Part shown: positions 1 through 9,805 of the stretch, piece after piece | How positions within the stretch are numbered: the stretch's first letter is position 1 | Layout of the letters: each line of letters starts with the position of its first letter | Assembly: GCF_036226365.1 (NCBI RefSeq) | Contig: NZ_CP108462.1 | Location: 2,584,501-2,648,500, forward strand | Source: Streptomyces sp. NBC_01262 | Lineage (GTDB): Bacteria; Actinomycetota; Actinomycetes; Streptomycetales; Streptomycetaceae | Length of the DNA stretch: 64,000 bases | Reading direction: 5' to 3' | Made by a program: the position numbers and the translations under genes | Notes under the pieces: generated by a model | What the model saw: the letters and a program-made list of their open reading frames with translations, nothing else | What the model was told of the DNA's origin: nothing | Database searches by the model: none

Positions 1-284
1 CGGAAGTGCCGCGGCTCTGTCAGCGGCCGGTCCAGCCCCGGTGAGCTGACCTCCAGCAGGTACTCCCCGTCGCCCATCGCGTCCGAGGCGTCCAGCGCCT
101 GCGAGATCTCCCGGCTCAGCTCCGCCACCGCGTCCAGCTGCACGCCCTCGTCGGAATCCACCACGACCAGCAGCTGCCGGCGCTTGCCGGCGGACGTCAC
201 CCTGACCTCTTCCAGATCCAGTCCCGACTTGGCTGCGAGCGGCTCCAGCAGCCCGCGCAGCCTCTCGCTCTGGGTGGTGCTCAT
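1..284 (-). CDS. rimP: Ribosome maturation factor RimP (5' part; gene runs off the left edge)
   Basis: RimP assists 30S subunit assembly in the cytoplasm. Only the first 94 codons are inside the window; the C-terminal half lies beyond base 1. The start is ATG at 284, giving MSTTQSERLRGLLEPL. The visible part has the family's N-terminal alpha/beta domain, with the conserved stretch EVSSPGLDRPL at about residues 78-88. It is divergent from the lipoprotein gene at 461. In most actinobacteria rimP precedes nusA and infB, so those are expected further left; that is inference, not seen here. Confidence 0.93.
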   Translation of the reverse strand, partial: MSTTQSERLRGLLEPLAAKSGLDLEEVRVTSAGKRRQLLVVVDSDEGVQLDAVAELSREISQALDASDAMGDGEYLLEVSSPGLDRPLTEPRHF

Positions 285-396
285 CCGGGTGACTCCTCGG
301 CCGCGTGTGCTGTTGTAGTGGGGACGTCATGTGTCGGCCCAAAGCCTATCGGTTCAGGCGGCGCGATCGCGATTCGGGCCTTTCGCCCATCGCTTC

Positions 397-435
397 GTAC
401 CCACGCTTTGTGCCCACGCCATGTGCCCACCGCGG
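397..435. repeat. Three-copy 13-bp tandem repeat in the rimP/lipoprotein divergent region
   Basis: Three consecutive units begin at 397, 410 and 423, each starting GTRCCCAC (GTACCCAC, GTGCCCAC, GTGCCCAC), at exactly 13-bp spacing. They end about 25 bp before the likely lipoprotein start at 461. The function is unknown. Phased repeats in a divergent promoter region could be operator half-sites, or simply a slippage product. Confidence 0.55.
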
Positions 436-460
436 CGGGGCGCGGGTACGCTCACCTGTG

Positions 461-943
461 ATGATCAGCGCAACGAATCCGGCGGGCCCCCGCAGGCGCG
501 CCCTGCTCGCCATGCCCGCGGCCGCCGCGCTGCTCGGTGGCTGCACCGGCCCCGCCGTGCGCAGCGTCGGCGCGACGACGCCCGCCGCCTCGCCCAGCGG
601 CGCCGCGCTGCGCGCGACCGCTGGCCGCGACAGCGTACGGCTGCTGGCCCTGTACGACGCCGCCACCGCCGCACACCCGGCGATCGCCCGGCGGCTCGAA
701 CCGCTGCGGGCCGAGGTCGCCCGGCACGCGCAGGCCTTCGGCGCGCAGGAGCAGCCGGTATCCGCCTCGCCCGAGGCGCCCACCGCCGCCGCGCAGACCG
801 TCGCGGCCCTCGCCGCAGCCGAGCAGGCACTCGCTGACGCCCGCACCACCGCGCTGCTCGACGCGCCGCCGGAGCTGGCCCGGCTGCTGGCCTCGGTCGC
901 GGCGGCCGGCGCCGCGCACGTCCTGCTGCTCAAGGAAGGCTGA
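461..943 (+). CDS. Putative secreted lipoprotein, helical
   Basis: The start is taken at ATG 461 because it places a lipoprotein signal at the very N-terminus: basic PRRRALLAM, a hydrophobic Ala/Leu core, then the lipobox LLGGC with Cys at about residue 28. The RRRALL segment resembles a twin-arginine motif, so Tat export is possible. The mature part (about 130 aa) is Ala-rich and predicted helical by eye, with no catalytic motif. It lies 8 bp upstream of the DUF4439 gene, so the two are probably co-transcribed. In-frame starts further upstream would bury the signal peptide and were rejected. Function is unknown; it may work with the ferritin-like neighbour. Confidence 0.7.
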   Translation: MISATNPAGPRRRALLAMPAAAALLGGCTGPAVRSVGATTPAASPSGAALRATAGRDSVRLLALYDAATAAHPAIARRLEPLRAEVARHAQAFGAQEQPVSASPEAPTAAAQTVAALAAAEQALADARTTALLDAPPELARLLASVAAAGAAHVLLLKEG

Positions 944-951
944 ACCACCGC

Positions 952-1407
952 ATGGCAGAGCAGAAGCCGCTCGCGGCCGTGCAGGCCGCACTCGCCGCCG
1001 AGCATGCCGTCGTCTACGGCTACGGCGTCGTCGGCGCCCGTGTCCCGGCCGCCCGCGAGGCCGAGGCGCGCGCGGCGTACGACGCCCACCGCGCCCGGCG
1101 CGACGCCCTGCGCCGTACGGTCACCGATCTCGGCGGCACGCCGGTCGCGGCCGAGGCCGCGTACGCACTGCCCTTCGCGGTGCCGGACTCCGCGGCGGCC
1201 GTACGCCTGGCGGCTGACCTGGAGGACCGGGTCGCGGCCGTCTACGCCGACCTGGTCCGGGCCGCCACCGCGGACCTGCGGCGGGACGCGGCCGGCTGGC
1301 TGCGCGAGGCCGCGGTCCGGGCTGTCCGCTGGCGGGGCGAGAGCGTAGCCTTCCCGGGGCTGGCCGAACGGGCGGCGGACCCGGCATCGGCTTCCCCGTC
1401 GGCCTGA
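952..1407 (+). CDS. DUF4439 ferritin-like domain protein
   Basis: This is a 151-aa, Ala-rich four-helix protein with the DUF4439 signature EHAVVYGYGVVGA near residues 19-31. It also has paired Glu/His-containing helices (EARAAYDAHRARRD at about 38-51) typical of ferritin-like folds. There is no signal peptide. It follows the lipoprotein gene by 8 bp; an AAGGAAGG stretch in the end of that gene may serve as ribosome-binding site. The APH-like gene follows 19 bp later. Metal binding is inferred from the family only; the biochemical role is not established. Confidence 0.78.
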   Translation: MAEQKPLAAVQAALAAEHAVVYGYGVVGARVPAAREAEARAAYDAHRARRDALRRTVTDLGGTPVAAEAAYALPFAVPDSAAAVRLAADLEDRVAAVYADLVRAATADLRRDAAGWLREAAVRAVRWRGESVAFPGLAERAADPASASPSA

Positions 1408-1426
1408 TGGAGGGAACCCACTCACG

Positions 1427-2338
1427 ATGACGCAACTTCAGCCGCCGGAGCGACTGGTCCGCACCGTCAGCGCCTGGGAGGGCGAGGCTGGCCGCGCCTG
1501 GCTCGACGCGCTTCCCGGACGCGTCGCGGACCACCTCGGGCGGTGGGAGCTGCGGGCCGAGCGGGTCTTCAACCCCGGCGGCCAGATCAGCATGATCGTG
1601 CTCGTCCGGCGGGCCGACGGCACGTCCGCCGTCCTCAAGGCCGGCATGGTCAACGCCGAGACCCGGCACGAAGGCGCCGCCCTCGCCCGCTGGGACGGCC
1701 GCGGCGCGGTGCGTCTGCTCGACGCGGACCCGGCGGACGGCGTCCTGCTCCTGGAGCGCCTGCAGGGCGATGTCTCCCTGCGGTCACTGCCCGAGCAGAA
1801 GGCCATGCTGGAGGCTTCCGCCCTCCTCCAGCGGCTGTGGGTGCCGCCGGGCGACGGCCACCCCTTCGACTCGGTCGCCGGCCACACGGCCCGGCTCGCC
1901 GCCACGCTGCGGGCCCGGCGCGAGCAGCCGTGGGCGGCCGACGCCCGCCAGCTGATCGACGAAGCGCTCGACGCGCGCGAGCGCGCGCTCTCCGAGCCCG
2001 TCCCTGACATGCTGCTGCACGGCGACTACCACCACGGCAACGTCCTCGCCGCCGACCGCACGCCCTGGCTCGCCATCGACCCCAAGCCGCTGGTCGGCGA
2101 CCCCGCCTACGACCTCGCCTGGCTCGTCCGCGACCGCCTCGACACCCTCGCCGCCTCCCCCGGCGCCGAGTCCGCCGCCCGCCGCCGCGTCACCAAGCTC
2201 GCCGACTCCCTCGACCTCGACCGCGACCGCCTCCGCGCCTGGACCCTCTTCCGAGCCGTCGAAGCCGGCATCTGGGGCCTGTCCGTAGGCGACCGCCCGT
2301 CAGCGGAGCTCCTGCTCGAATTCGCCGGCTGGCTTTAA
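1427..2338 (+). CDS. Aminoglycoside phosphotransferase-like small-molecule kinase (APH(6)/hydroxyurea type)
   Basis: This 303-aa cytoplasmic protein has a protein-kinase-like fold. The Brenner-type catalytic loop is LLHGDYHHGNVL near residues 194-205, followed by the metal-binding segment AIDPKPLVGDPAYDLAWL near 217-234. Both match the streptomycin 6-kinase/hydroxyurea kinase branch. ATP-dependent phosphorylation of a hydroxyl or amino group is the family reaction; the substrate here is unknown, and resistance is only one possibility. The start is ATG 1427, with GGAGGG at a rather long 12-nt spacing. It is the last gene of the small plus-strand group that starts at 461. Confidence 0.8.
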   Translation: MTQLQPPERLVRTVSAWEGEAGRAWLDALPGRVADHLGRWELRAERVFNPGGQISMIVLVRRADGTSAVLKAGMVNAETRHEGAALARWDGRGAVRLLDADPADGVLLLERLQGDVSLRSLPEQKAMLEASALLQRLWVPPGDGHPFDSVAGHTARLAATLRARREQPWAADARQLIDEALDARERALSEPVPDMLLHGDYHHGNVLAADRTPWLAIDPKPLVGDPAYDLAWLVRDRLDTLAASPGAESAARRRVTKLADSLDLDRDRLRAWTLFRAVEAGIWGLSVGDRPSAELLLEFAGWL

Positions 2339-2452
2339 CCCGGGTTGCCTTAACCCCGGTTGGGGGTAGGCCGCCCGCCTGAGGCGGAGCGGGCTGGCCC
2401 AACCGGGCCACGGACCGTAAGCGTGCGGGCCCGTCGCCGGGCGCGGGCGGGT
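2339..2452. other. Convergent intergenic spacer with inverted repeats
   Basis: This spacer lies between the ends of the APH-like gene and proS. It contains the 10-bp palindrome AACCCGGGTT near 2337-2346, followed by AACCCCGGTT, and further G+C-rich words such as GGCCCAACCGGGCC near 2397-2410. A bidirectional terminator role is plausible. A similar word recurs in the 5584-5905 spacer. Confidence 0.4.
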
Positions 2453-4141
2453 TCAGCGGGCCAGGCGGGCCAGGGCCTCGTCGACTGTCAGGTCTTCGCG
2501 GTCGCCGGTGCGGCGGTCCTTGAGTTCGACGACGCCCTCGGCGGCGCGGCGGCCGACGACGAGGATGGTCGGGACGCCGAGGAGCTCGGCGTCGGTGAAC
2601 TTGACGCCGGGCGAGACCCCGGGACGGTCGTCGACGAGCACCCGTACGCCGGCGGCGTGCAGCTTGTCGGCCAGTTCGAGGGCGAGTTCGGTCTGGAGGG
2701 CCTTGCCGGCCGCGACCACGTGGACGTCCGCCGGAGCGATCTCGCGCGGCCAGCACAGGCCCTGGGCGTCGTGCGTCTGCTCGGCGAGAGCGGCGACGGC
2801 GCGGGAGACGCCGATGCCGTACGAACCCATGGTGACCCGCACCGGCTTGCCGTTCTGGCCGAGGACGTCGAGCTCGAAGGCGTCGGCGTACTTGCGGCCG
2901 AGCTGGAAGATGTGGCCGACCTCGATCGCGCGGTCGAGCCGCAGGCCCGCGCCGCAGACGGGGCAGGGGTCGCCGGGGCGGACGACGACGACGTCCAGGT
3001 GGCGGTCGACCTCGAAGTCACGGCCGACGACTACGTTGCGGGCGTGCTTGCCGGCGGCGTTGGCCCCGGTGATCCAGGCCGTGCCGGGGGCGATGCGCGG
3101 GTCGGCGATGAAGGGGACGCCGGACAGTCCCTGGGGGCCGACGTAGCCCTTGACGAGGTCGGGCCGCGCGGCGAAGTCCTCGGCGGTGACCAACTCGACG
3201 ACGGCCGGGGCGAGGTGCTCGCCGAGCTTGCCGAGGTCGACCTCGCGATCGCCGGGGACGCCGACGGCGGTGATCTTGCCGTCGACCTTCACCAGCAGGT
3301 TCTTCAGCGTGGCCGAGGCCGGGACGCCCAGGTGCGCGGCGAGCGTCTCGATCGTCGGGGTGTCGGGGGTGTCGAGGATCTCGACGGGGCCGTGCGCGGA
3401 GCCGTCGGCCGCCACCACGGCGGTCGTGACCGCCTCCGTGTTGGCCGCGAAGTCACACGCCGGGCAGTCGGCGAAGGTGTCCTCGCCCGCCCCGGCCGGT
3501 GCGAGGAACTCCTCGGACGCGGAGCCGCCCATCGCACCGGAGACGGCGGAGACGATCCGGAAGTCGAAGCCGAGCCGCCGGAAGATCCGGATGTAGGCCT
3601 CGCGGTGCAGCCGGTAGGACTCGGCGAGGCCCTCGTCCGTGGTGTCGAAGGAGTACGAGTCCTTCATCTGGAACTCGCGGCCGCGCAGCACGCCGGAGCG
3701 GGGCCGGGCCTCGTCGCGGAACTTGGTCTGGATCTGGTAGAGGATCACCGGCAGGTCCTTGTAGGACGAGCACTGGTCCTTGACCGTCAGGGTGAAGATC
3801 TCCTCGTGCGTCGGCCCGAGCAGATAGTCCGCGCCCTTGCGGTCGGTCAGCCGGAACAGCAGGTCGCCGTACTCCGACCAGCGGCCCGTCGCCTCGTAGG
3901 GCTCGCGCGGCAGCAGCGCGGGCAGCAGGACCTCCTGGCCGCCGATGGCGTCCATCTCCTCGCGGATGACGCGCGAGACGTTCTCCAGCACCCGCTTGCC
4001 CAGCGGCAGCCAGGCCCACATCCCCGCGGAGGTGCGGCGGACGTACCCGGCGCGGACCAGGAGCTTGTGGCTCGCGGTCTCGGCGTCGGCCGGGTCGTCG
4101 CGCAGCGTCTTGAGCATCAGACGGGACATGCGCAGGACCAT
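2453..4141 (-). CDS. proS: Prolyl-tRNA synthetase (bacterial type)
   Basis: It charges tRNA-Pro in the cytoplasm. At 562 aa it matches the bacterial ProS architecture. A class II catalytic core occupies about residues 1-220, with GPTHEEIFT (about 108-116) and motif 2 [18 protein letters not shown] around 142-159. An inserted editing domain, which hydrolyses mischarged Ala-tRNA-Pro, spans about 225-400. Class II motif 3 ([17 protein letters not shown]) follows at about 435-455, and the anticodon-binding domain forms the last 100 residues. The start is ATG 4141 with CTGGAG seven bases upstream. A GNAT gene lies 48 bp upstream on the same strand. Confidence 0.97.
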   Translation of the reverse strand: MVLRMSRLMLKTLRDDPADAETASHKLLVRAGYVRRTSAGMWAWLPLGKRVLENVSRVIREEMDAIGGQEVLLPALLPREPYEATGRWSEYGDLLFRLTDRKGADYLLGPTHEEIFTLTVKDQCSSYKDLPVILYQIQTKFRDEARPRSGVLRGREFQMKDSYSFDTTDEGLAESYRLHREAYIRIFRRLGFDFRIVSAVSGAMGGSASEEFLAPAGAGEDTFADCPACDFAANTEAVTTAVVAADGSAHGPVEILDTPDTPTIETLAAHLGVPASATLKNLLVKVDGKITAVGVPGDREVDLGKLGEHLAPAVVELVTAEDFAARPDLVKGYVGPQGLSGVPFIADPRIAPGTAWITGANAAGKHARNVVVGRDFEVDRHLDVVVVRPGDPCPVCGAGLRLDRAIEVGHIFQLGRKYADAFELDVLGQNGKPVRVTMGSYGIGVSRAVAALAEQTHDAQGLCWPREIAPADVHVVAAGKALQTELALELADKLHAAGVRVLVDDRPGVSPGVKFTDAELLGVPTILVVGRRAAEGVVELKDRRTGDREDLTVDEALARLAR

Positions 4142-4189
4142 GGTGTTCTCCAGGGGGCGGTGCCAGGGGGGGTGCCGGAAGCCTATCGG

Positions 4190-4735
4190 CTATCGGCGCA
4201 GCGGAAGGACGGCGCCCATCACCGCGTACGGGCTCGCGGCGCTCGGAAAGTGCACGGGGCGGGCCAGGTCGGCGTAACCGAGCGCCCGGTAGAGGCGGCG
4301 GGCGCGGCTCTCGGTGTCGATGGCGGACAGGATGCTGCGCGGCTGGGCGGCGGCGTCGGTGATGGTGGTGATCAGAGCGCGCCCGAGGCCGCGGCCCTGG
4401 AAGCGGGGGTGGACGTGGAGCTCGGTGATGGTGAAGGAGTCGTCGAGCCAGTCGTCGGTGCCGGTCCGGCGCATGTAGGGCTCGACGACGGTCGACCACC
4501 AGTGGGAGCGGCTGTTGGGCATCCCGTAGACGAAGCCGACCAGCCGGTCGCCGGGCGCGATGGCGGCCAGGGAGCGCACGCCGGGGTAGGTGAGGTGCCG
4601 GAGCACGATCTGGCGGCGGATGGCGATCTCGTCGTCGCCGAGCCCGAAGGCGACGGCCTGCACGGCCAGCGCGTCGTCGACCCGGGCGGCGAGATCGACC
4701 GGGGCGATCACCACGTCATCCATGGGCGGGGACAC
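4190..4735 (-). CDS. GNAT-family N-acetyltransferase
   Basis: A 181-aa acetyl-CoA-dependent acyltransferase of the GNAT fold. The pyrophosphate-binding motif A reads VHPRFQGRGLGRALI (Q/RxxGxG/A type) at about residues 113-127, followed by the helix and the LYRALGYAD segment typical of motif B near 153-161. The acceptor substrate is unknown. GTG 4735 is used as start; ATG 4723 is an alternative. It begins only 2 bp after the stop of the next GNAT gene, so the two are almost certainly co-transcribed, probably reading on towards proS. Confidence 0.82.
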   Translation of the reverse strand: MSPPMDDVVIAPVDLAARVDDALAVQAVAFGLGDDEIAIRRQIVLRHLTYPGVRSLAAIAPGDRLVGFVYGMPNSRSHWWSTVVEPYMRRTGTDDWLDDSFTITELHVHPRFQGRGLGRALITTITDAAAQPRSILSAIDTESRARRLYRALGYADLARPVHFPSAASPYAVMGAVLPLRR

Positions 4736-4737
4736 TA

Positions 4738-5583
4738 CTAGAACAGCACGCTCATGAACGCGCCGACCTCGGTGAAGCCGACCCGGTGGTACGCCGCGCG
4801 GGCCGGGGTGTTGTAGTCGTTGACGTAGAGGCTGACGACCGGCGCGACATCACGCAGCGCGTAGTGGAGTACGGCGGACATCCCGGTCTCGCTCAGGCCC
4901 CGGCCGCGGTGTTCGGGGGCGACCCAGACGCCCTGGATCTGGCAGGCGTGCCGGGTGACCGCGCCGATCTCGGCCTTGAAGACCACCCGGCCGTCCTCTA
5001 TGCGGGCGAAGGACCGCCCGGTGGTGACGAGTTCGGCGACGCGGGCCTGGTAGAGCAGGCCGCCGTCGCCGGCGAGCGGGGAGACGCCGACCTCTTCGGT
5101 GAACATCGAGACGCAGGCGGGCATGATCACGTCGATCTCGTCGCGCCGGACCCGGCGGACGTGCGGATCGGGCGCGATGTCGGCGGGCAGCGAGCGGGTG
5201 ACCATCAGCGGCTGGCGGGTGCGGACCTCGCGGGCCGGGCCCCAGCTCGGCTCCAGCAGGGACCACAGTTCGGCGGTGGGCCCGGCCGGGCCGACGATGG
5301 ACGAGCAGCGGCGGCCGGTGCGGCGGGCGCGCTCGGCGAAGGCCCGGATCGCCTCGGGGACGGCGCAGATGGGGACGAGGTTGGCTCCGGCGTAGCAGAG
5401 CGAGGTCAGCCGTCCGCCCGCGTACCAGCCCCACATCTCGCCGCCGAGCCGCCACGGGTCCAGGCCCGCCACGTTCACCCGCGACGCGACGAAGGCGTTG
5501 GCGACCGGGTCGCGGCCCAGCACCTCCAGAGCGGCTTCGAGGTCGCCGGGCTCCAGGACTCTCGTGGTGGTCGTCGTCAACAC
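4738..5583 (-). CDS. DUF4081-domain GNAT-family N-acetyltransferase
   Basis: A 281-aa, two-domain protein. The N-terminal DUF4081 region (about residues 1-110) contains DPVANAFVASRV. The C-terminal GNAT domain has the acetyl-CoA motif VWVAPEHRGRGLSETGM around residues 217-233 and a terminal SLYVNDYNTPARAAYHRVGF. The start is GTG 5583 (VLTTTTTRVLEPGDL). Upstream in-frame codons read through the repetitive spacer and look non-coding. It is the first gene of a minus-strand unit with the second GNAT and possibly proS. This protein is conserved across Streptomyces; its acceptor is unknown. Confidence 0.8.
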   Translation of the reverse strand: MLTTTTTRVLEPGDLEAALEVLGRDPVANAFVASRVNVAGLDPWRLGGEMWGWYAGGRLTSLCYAGANLVPICAVPEAIRAFAERARRTGRRCSSIVGPAGPTAELWSLLEPSWGPAREVRTRQPLMVTRSLPADIAPDPHVRRVRRDEIDVIMPACVSMFTEEVGVSPLAGDGGLLYQARVAELVTTGRSFARIEDGRVVFKAEIGAVTRHACQIQGVWVAPEHRGRGLSETGMSAVLHYALRDVAPVVSLYVNDYNTPARAAYHRVGFTEVGAFMSVLF

Positions 5584-5905
5584 GGTTGGGCGCCTCACCG
5601 TACGGGCCGCAGCGGTAGCAAGTCCCCGCACTTTACCTCCGCGGGGGCGGACCGCGCGCCCTGTGCCCCGTTTCGGGGCTCCGCCCCGACCCCCTTCTCT
5701 CCCTGGCGGGTTGGGGGCAACCGTCCCGCAGGGCGAGCGAAGCGAGATGGGGGTCCCCCCTGCACGCAGTGCTTGGGGGAGGGTGGGCCCAACCGGCCCG
5801 CGCCCGGCGCACGGGCCCGCCCGGTCGGTGCCCCACTGGGGACACATCGGCGGCCGCCCGCCCGTGGCCGGTTGCTCGCGCAGTTCCCCGCGCCCCTACG
5901 GGCGC
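5584..5905. repeat. Gene-free spacer made of Streptomyces-type intergenic repeats
   Basis: This 322-bp stretch between ispG and the DUF4081 gene holds no credible gene. It is a patchwork of short inverted repeats: CGGGGCTCCGCCCCG at 5674-5688, GGGGGTCCCCC at 5749-5759, and at its right end (about 5851-5905) a variant of the abundant Streptomyces element CGCGCAGTTCCCCGCGCCCC. That element runs directly into the ispG stop codon at 5906. Several stem-loops could terminate ispG transcription. Similar elements are common between Streptomyces genes; recognition is from memory of such sequences. Confidence 0.7.
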
Positions 5906-7060
<1,155 letters not shown>

Positions 7061-7158
7061 GTGCGTGCAGTCCCCAAAGTGTGGATCGAGGTCCCGGCGG
7101 CGTGGGCGGGCTCCGCTTACCGAGATTACGGCACCCGGCCCACGCACCTGACCCACGG

Positions 7159-8484
7159 CTAGGTCAAACGCACCGGATTGATGAGATCCGCGGCCATCAC
7201 CAGGGCCGTGAAGCAGATGAAGATTCCGGCGATGACATAGGCGACCGGCATCAGCTTGGCCACGTCGAAGGGGCCGGGGTCGGGCCGCCGGAAGACCCTG
7301 GCGATGTTGCGGCGTACGGACTCCCACAGCGCGCCCGCGATGTGCCCGCCGTCGAGCGGGAGCAGCGGGAGCATGTTGAACAGGAAGAGGGAGAGGTTGA
7401 TCCCGGCGAGCAGGCTCAGGAAGAAGGCGATCCGCTGGGTGGCCGGGATGTGCATGGCCAGGACGTCGCCGCCGATGCGGGCCGCGCCGATCATGCCGAC
7501 CGGGGAGTCCTGCTTGCGCTCGGCGCCGTTGAAGACCGCGTTCCACAGGTCGGGGACCTTGGACGGCAGGGCGGCGAGCGACTCGACGCCGCTCTGGGCC
7601 ATGTCGCCCATCCGGTCGATGGACTGGCCGAATCCGAGCTGGACGACCTCGTTGGCGGGGGTGAAGCCGAGGAACCCGGCAGTCACGTACTCGCCCTCGG
7701 CGTAGCCGCCGTTGCCGTCGGTCTTGGTGACCTTGTTCTTGATCAGGTCGGCGTGCAGGGTGACGGTCTGGCCCTTGCGCAGCACGGTGATCGTGGCCGG
7801 GCCGGTGGTCTTGCGGATCTGCTCCTGGAGCACGGACCACTGGGTGACGTCGACCGAGGTGCCGTTGAAGGACAGGATCCGGTCGCCCGCCAGCAGGCCG
7901 GCCTTCTTGGCCGGCGACTCGGCGTACTTGTTGCTGGCGCAGGGGTTCTTGGCCTTGAGGGCCGCCTCGTCGGACTGCGAGATGACGCAGTCCGAGACCT
8001 GGCTGACGGTCGTGGTCTGGGTCGCCTGGCCGAAGCCCATCAGGACCAGCAGGAACAGCACAAAGGCCAGGATCAGGTTCATGAACGGCCCGGCGAACAT
8101 GACGATGACGCGCTTCCACGGCTTGCGCGTGTAGAACAGCCGGTCCTCGTCGCCCGGCTTGACCTCCTCGTACGACGCTGCGCGGGCGTCCTCGATCATG
8201 CTGCGAAAGGGCGAAGTGGACCGTGCCGTCACCCGGCCGTCGTTCCCGGGCGGGAACATCCCGATCATGCGGATGTAGCCGCCGAGCGGGATCCACTTGA
8301 CGCCGTACTCGGTCTCCCCCTTGTGCCGGGACCACAGGGTCGGGCCGAAGCCGACCATGTACTGCGGCACGCGGATCTTGAAGAGCTTGGCGGTGGAGAG
8401 GTGGCCGAGCTCGTGCCAGGCGATGGAGATCAGGAGGCCGAAGAAGAATACGACGATCCCGATAACCGTCATGAGTGCCGTCAT
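7159..8484 (-). CDS. rseP: Site-2 (RIP) zinc metalloprotease, RseP-like
   Basis: A 441-aa membrane-embedded protease of family M50 that cleaves substrates within the membrane. The zinc motif HELGH is at residues 24-28 in the first transmembrane helix. The second conserved element, [13 protein letters not shown], lies in the C-terminal third. A PDZ domain is between them, around residues 190-290. In bacteria such enzymes release sigma factors from anti-sigma factors or clear signal-peptide remnants; the target here is unknown. The start is ATG 8484, overlapping the dxr stop as ATGA, which implies translational coupling. ATG 8472 is a possible alternative. Confidence 0.93.
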   Translation of the reverse strand: MTALMTVIGIVVFFFGLLISIAWHELGHLSTAKLFKIRVPQYMVGFGPTLWSRHKGETEYGVKWIPLGGYIRMIGMFPPGNDGRVTARSTSPFRSMIEDARAASYEEVKPGDEDRLFYTRKPWKRVIVMFAGPFMNLILAFVLFLLVLMGFGQATQTTTVSQVSDCVISQSDEAALKAKNPCASNKYAESPAKKAGLLAGDRILSFNGTSVDVTQWSVLQEQIRKTTGPATITVLRKGQTVTLHADLIKNKVTKTDGNGGYAEGEYVTAGFLGFTPANEVVQLGFGQSIDRMGDMAQSGVESLAALPSKVPDLWNAVFNGAERKQDSPVGMIGAARIGGDVLAMHIPATQRIAFFLSLLAGINLSLFLFNMLPLLPLDGGHIAGALWESVRRNIARVFRRPDPGPFDVAKLMPVAYVIAGIFICFTALVMAADLINPVRLT

Positions 8485-9755
8485 ACGCCTGCAGCCTCCG
8501 TAGTCGCCCGCTGTGCCTGCTGTGCTGCCAGTTCGCGTGCCCGCGCTCGTGCCCAGGTCTCCGCTTCGAGGACGTCCTCGACGGTGAGCGGGGTTCCCGC
8601 CGCTCCCCTGATCGAGGGTTCGTGCTCTTCCACCACCGCCGCGACGGTGTCCACGATCCCGGTGAACGGCAAGCGGCCGCCCAGGAACGCGTCGACGCAC
8701 TCCTCGTTGGCCGCGTTGAACACCGCGGGCGCTGTGCCCCCGAGGCTACCGACACGGCGGGCGAGCGCCACCGACGGGAAGGCCTCTTCGTCGAGCGGGA
8801 AGAAGGTCCAGGTCGCGGCCTTGGTCCAGTCGCAGCCCGGGGCGGCGTCCGGCACACGCTCGGGCCAGCCCAGGCCCAGCGCGATCGGCATCCGCATGTC
8901 GGGCGGGCTGACCTGGGCCAGCGTGGAGCCGTCAGTGAATTCCACCATCGAGTGGATATACGACTGCGGATGGACGACGACCTCAATGCGATCGAAGGGA
9001 ATGTCGAAGAGCAGATGGGCCTCGATCACCTCCAGGCCCTTGTTCACCAGCGTCGCCGAGTTGATCGTCACCACCGGCCCCATGTCCCAGGTCGGGTGCG
9101 CGAGCGCCTGCTCGGGGGTGACCCCGGCCAGCTCCTCCTTCGTACGCCCCCGGAAGGGGCCCCCGGAGGCGGTGACCACCAGCTTGCGGACCTCGCTGCG
9201 GGTGCCGCCCATCAGTGCCTGGAACAGCGCCGAGTGCTCGGAGTCCACCGGCACGATCTGGCCGGGCCTGGCCACGGCCTTCACCAGCGGCCCGCCGACG
9301 ATCAGCGACTCCTTGTTGGCCAGGATCAGGATCCGGTCCGCCTCCAGCGCGGCCAGCGTCGGGCGCAGCCCGATCGACCCCGTGATCCCGTTGAGCACCG
9401 AGTGGCACTCCGCTCTCGCCAGCTCCGTCGCCGCGTCCGGCCCGGCCAGGATCTCCGGCAGCGGCTCGCCCGCGTACCGCGCCGTGAGCGCCTCGCGCAG
9501 CGGCCCGGCCGCCTGCTCGTCGGCGACCGCCACGGTCCGTACGCCCAGCCGGTGCGCCTGCTCGGCGAGCAGCCCGACACGGCCGCCGGCCGCGGACAGG
9601 GCCACGACCCGGAAGCGGTCGGGGTTGCGCAGCACGACGTCGATGGCCTGGGTGCCGATCGACCCGGTCGAGCCGAGGATCACTATGTCCCGGCGGCCGC
9701 CGGTCGGGGTGTGACCGGGGAGGCGGAGGTGCGGGTCGGCGAGAGAGTCCGTCAT
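8481..9755 (-). CDS. dxr: 1-deoxy-D-xylulose-5-phosphate reductoisomerase
   Basis: Dxr (IspC) converts DXP to MEP with NADPH, the first committed MEP-pathway step. The 424-aa product has the dinucleotide-binding motif [12 protein letters not shown] at 28-39, the metal and substrate segment [14 protein letters not shown] near 180, and ASGGPFRGR near 215. The start is ATG 9755 ([12 protein letters not shown]). Its TGA overlaps the following protease ATG by 4 nt. The roughly 20 N-terminal residues before the Rossmann strand are a normal Streptomyces extension. Confidence 0.96.
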   Translation of the reverse strand: MTDSLADPHLRLPGHTPTGGRRDIVILGSTGSIGTQAIDVVLRNPDRFRVVALSAAGGRVGLLAEQAHRLGVRTVAVADEQAAGPLREALTARYAGEPLPEILAGPDAATELARAECHSVLNGITGSIGLRPTLAALEADRILILANKESLIVGGPLVKAVARPGQIVPVDSEHSALFQALMGGTRSEVRKLVVTASGGPFRGRTKEELAGVTPEQALAHPTWDMGPVVTINSATLVNKGLEVIEAHLLFDIPFDRIEVVVHPQSYIHSMVEFTDGSTLAQVSPPDMRMPIALGLGWPERVPDAAPGCDWTKAATWTFFPLDEEAFPSVALARRVGSLGGTAPAVFNAANEECVDAFLGGRLPFTGIVDTVAAVVEEHEPSIRGAAGTPLTVEDVLEAETWARARARELAAQQAQRATTEAAGV

Positions 9756-9805
9756 CCCCCCATTGTGGCCGGTCCCGCTGTCGGCGGGACCGGCCGGGTC
9801 GTCGC

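Noticed and set aside
305..460. N-terminal extension of the lipoprotein gene starting near 305
   Set aside because: It would put a signal peptide and lipobox 50 residues inside the protein. ATG 461 gives a proper signal sequence.
2360..4741. Very long open frame (793 codons) on the plus strand opposite proS and the GNAT gene
   Set aside because: It is the mirror frame of high third-position G+C genes. The minus strand encodes clear prolyl-tRNA synthetase; the mirror has no recognisable domain and low-complexity Gly/Val/Asp content.
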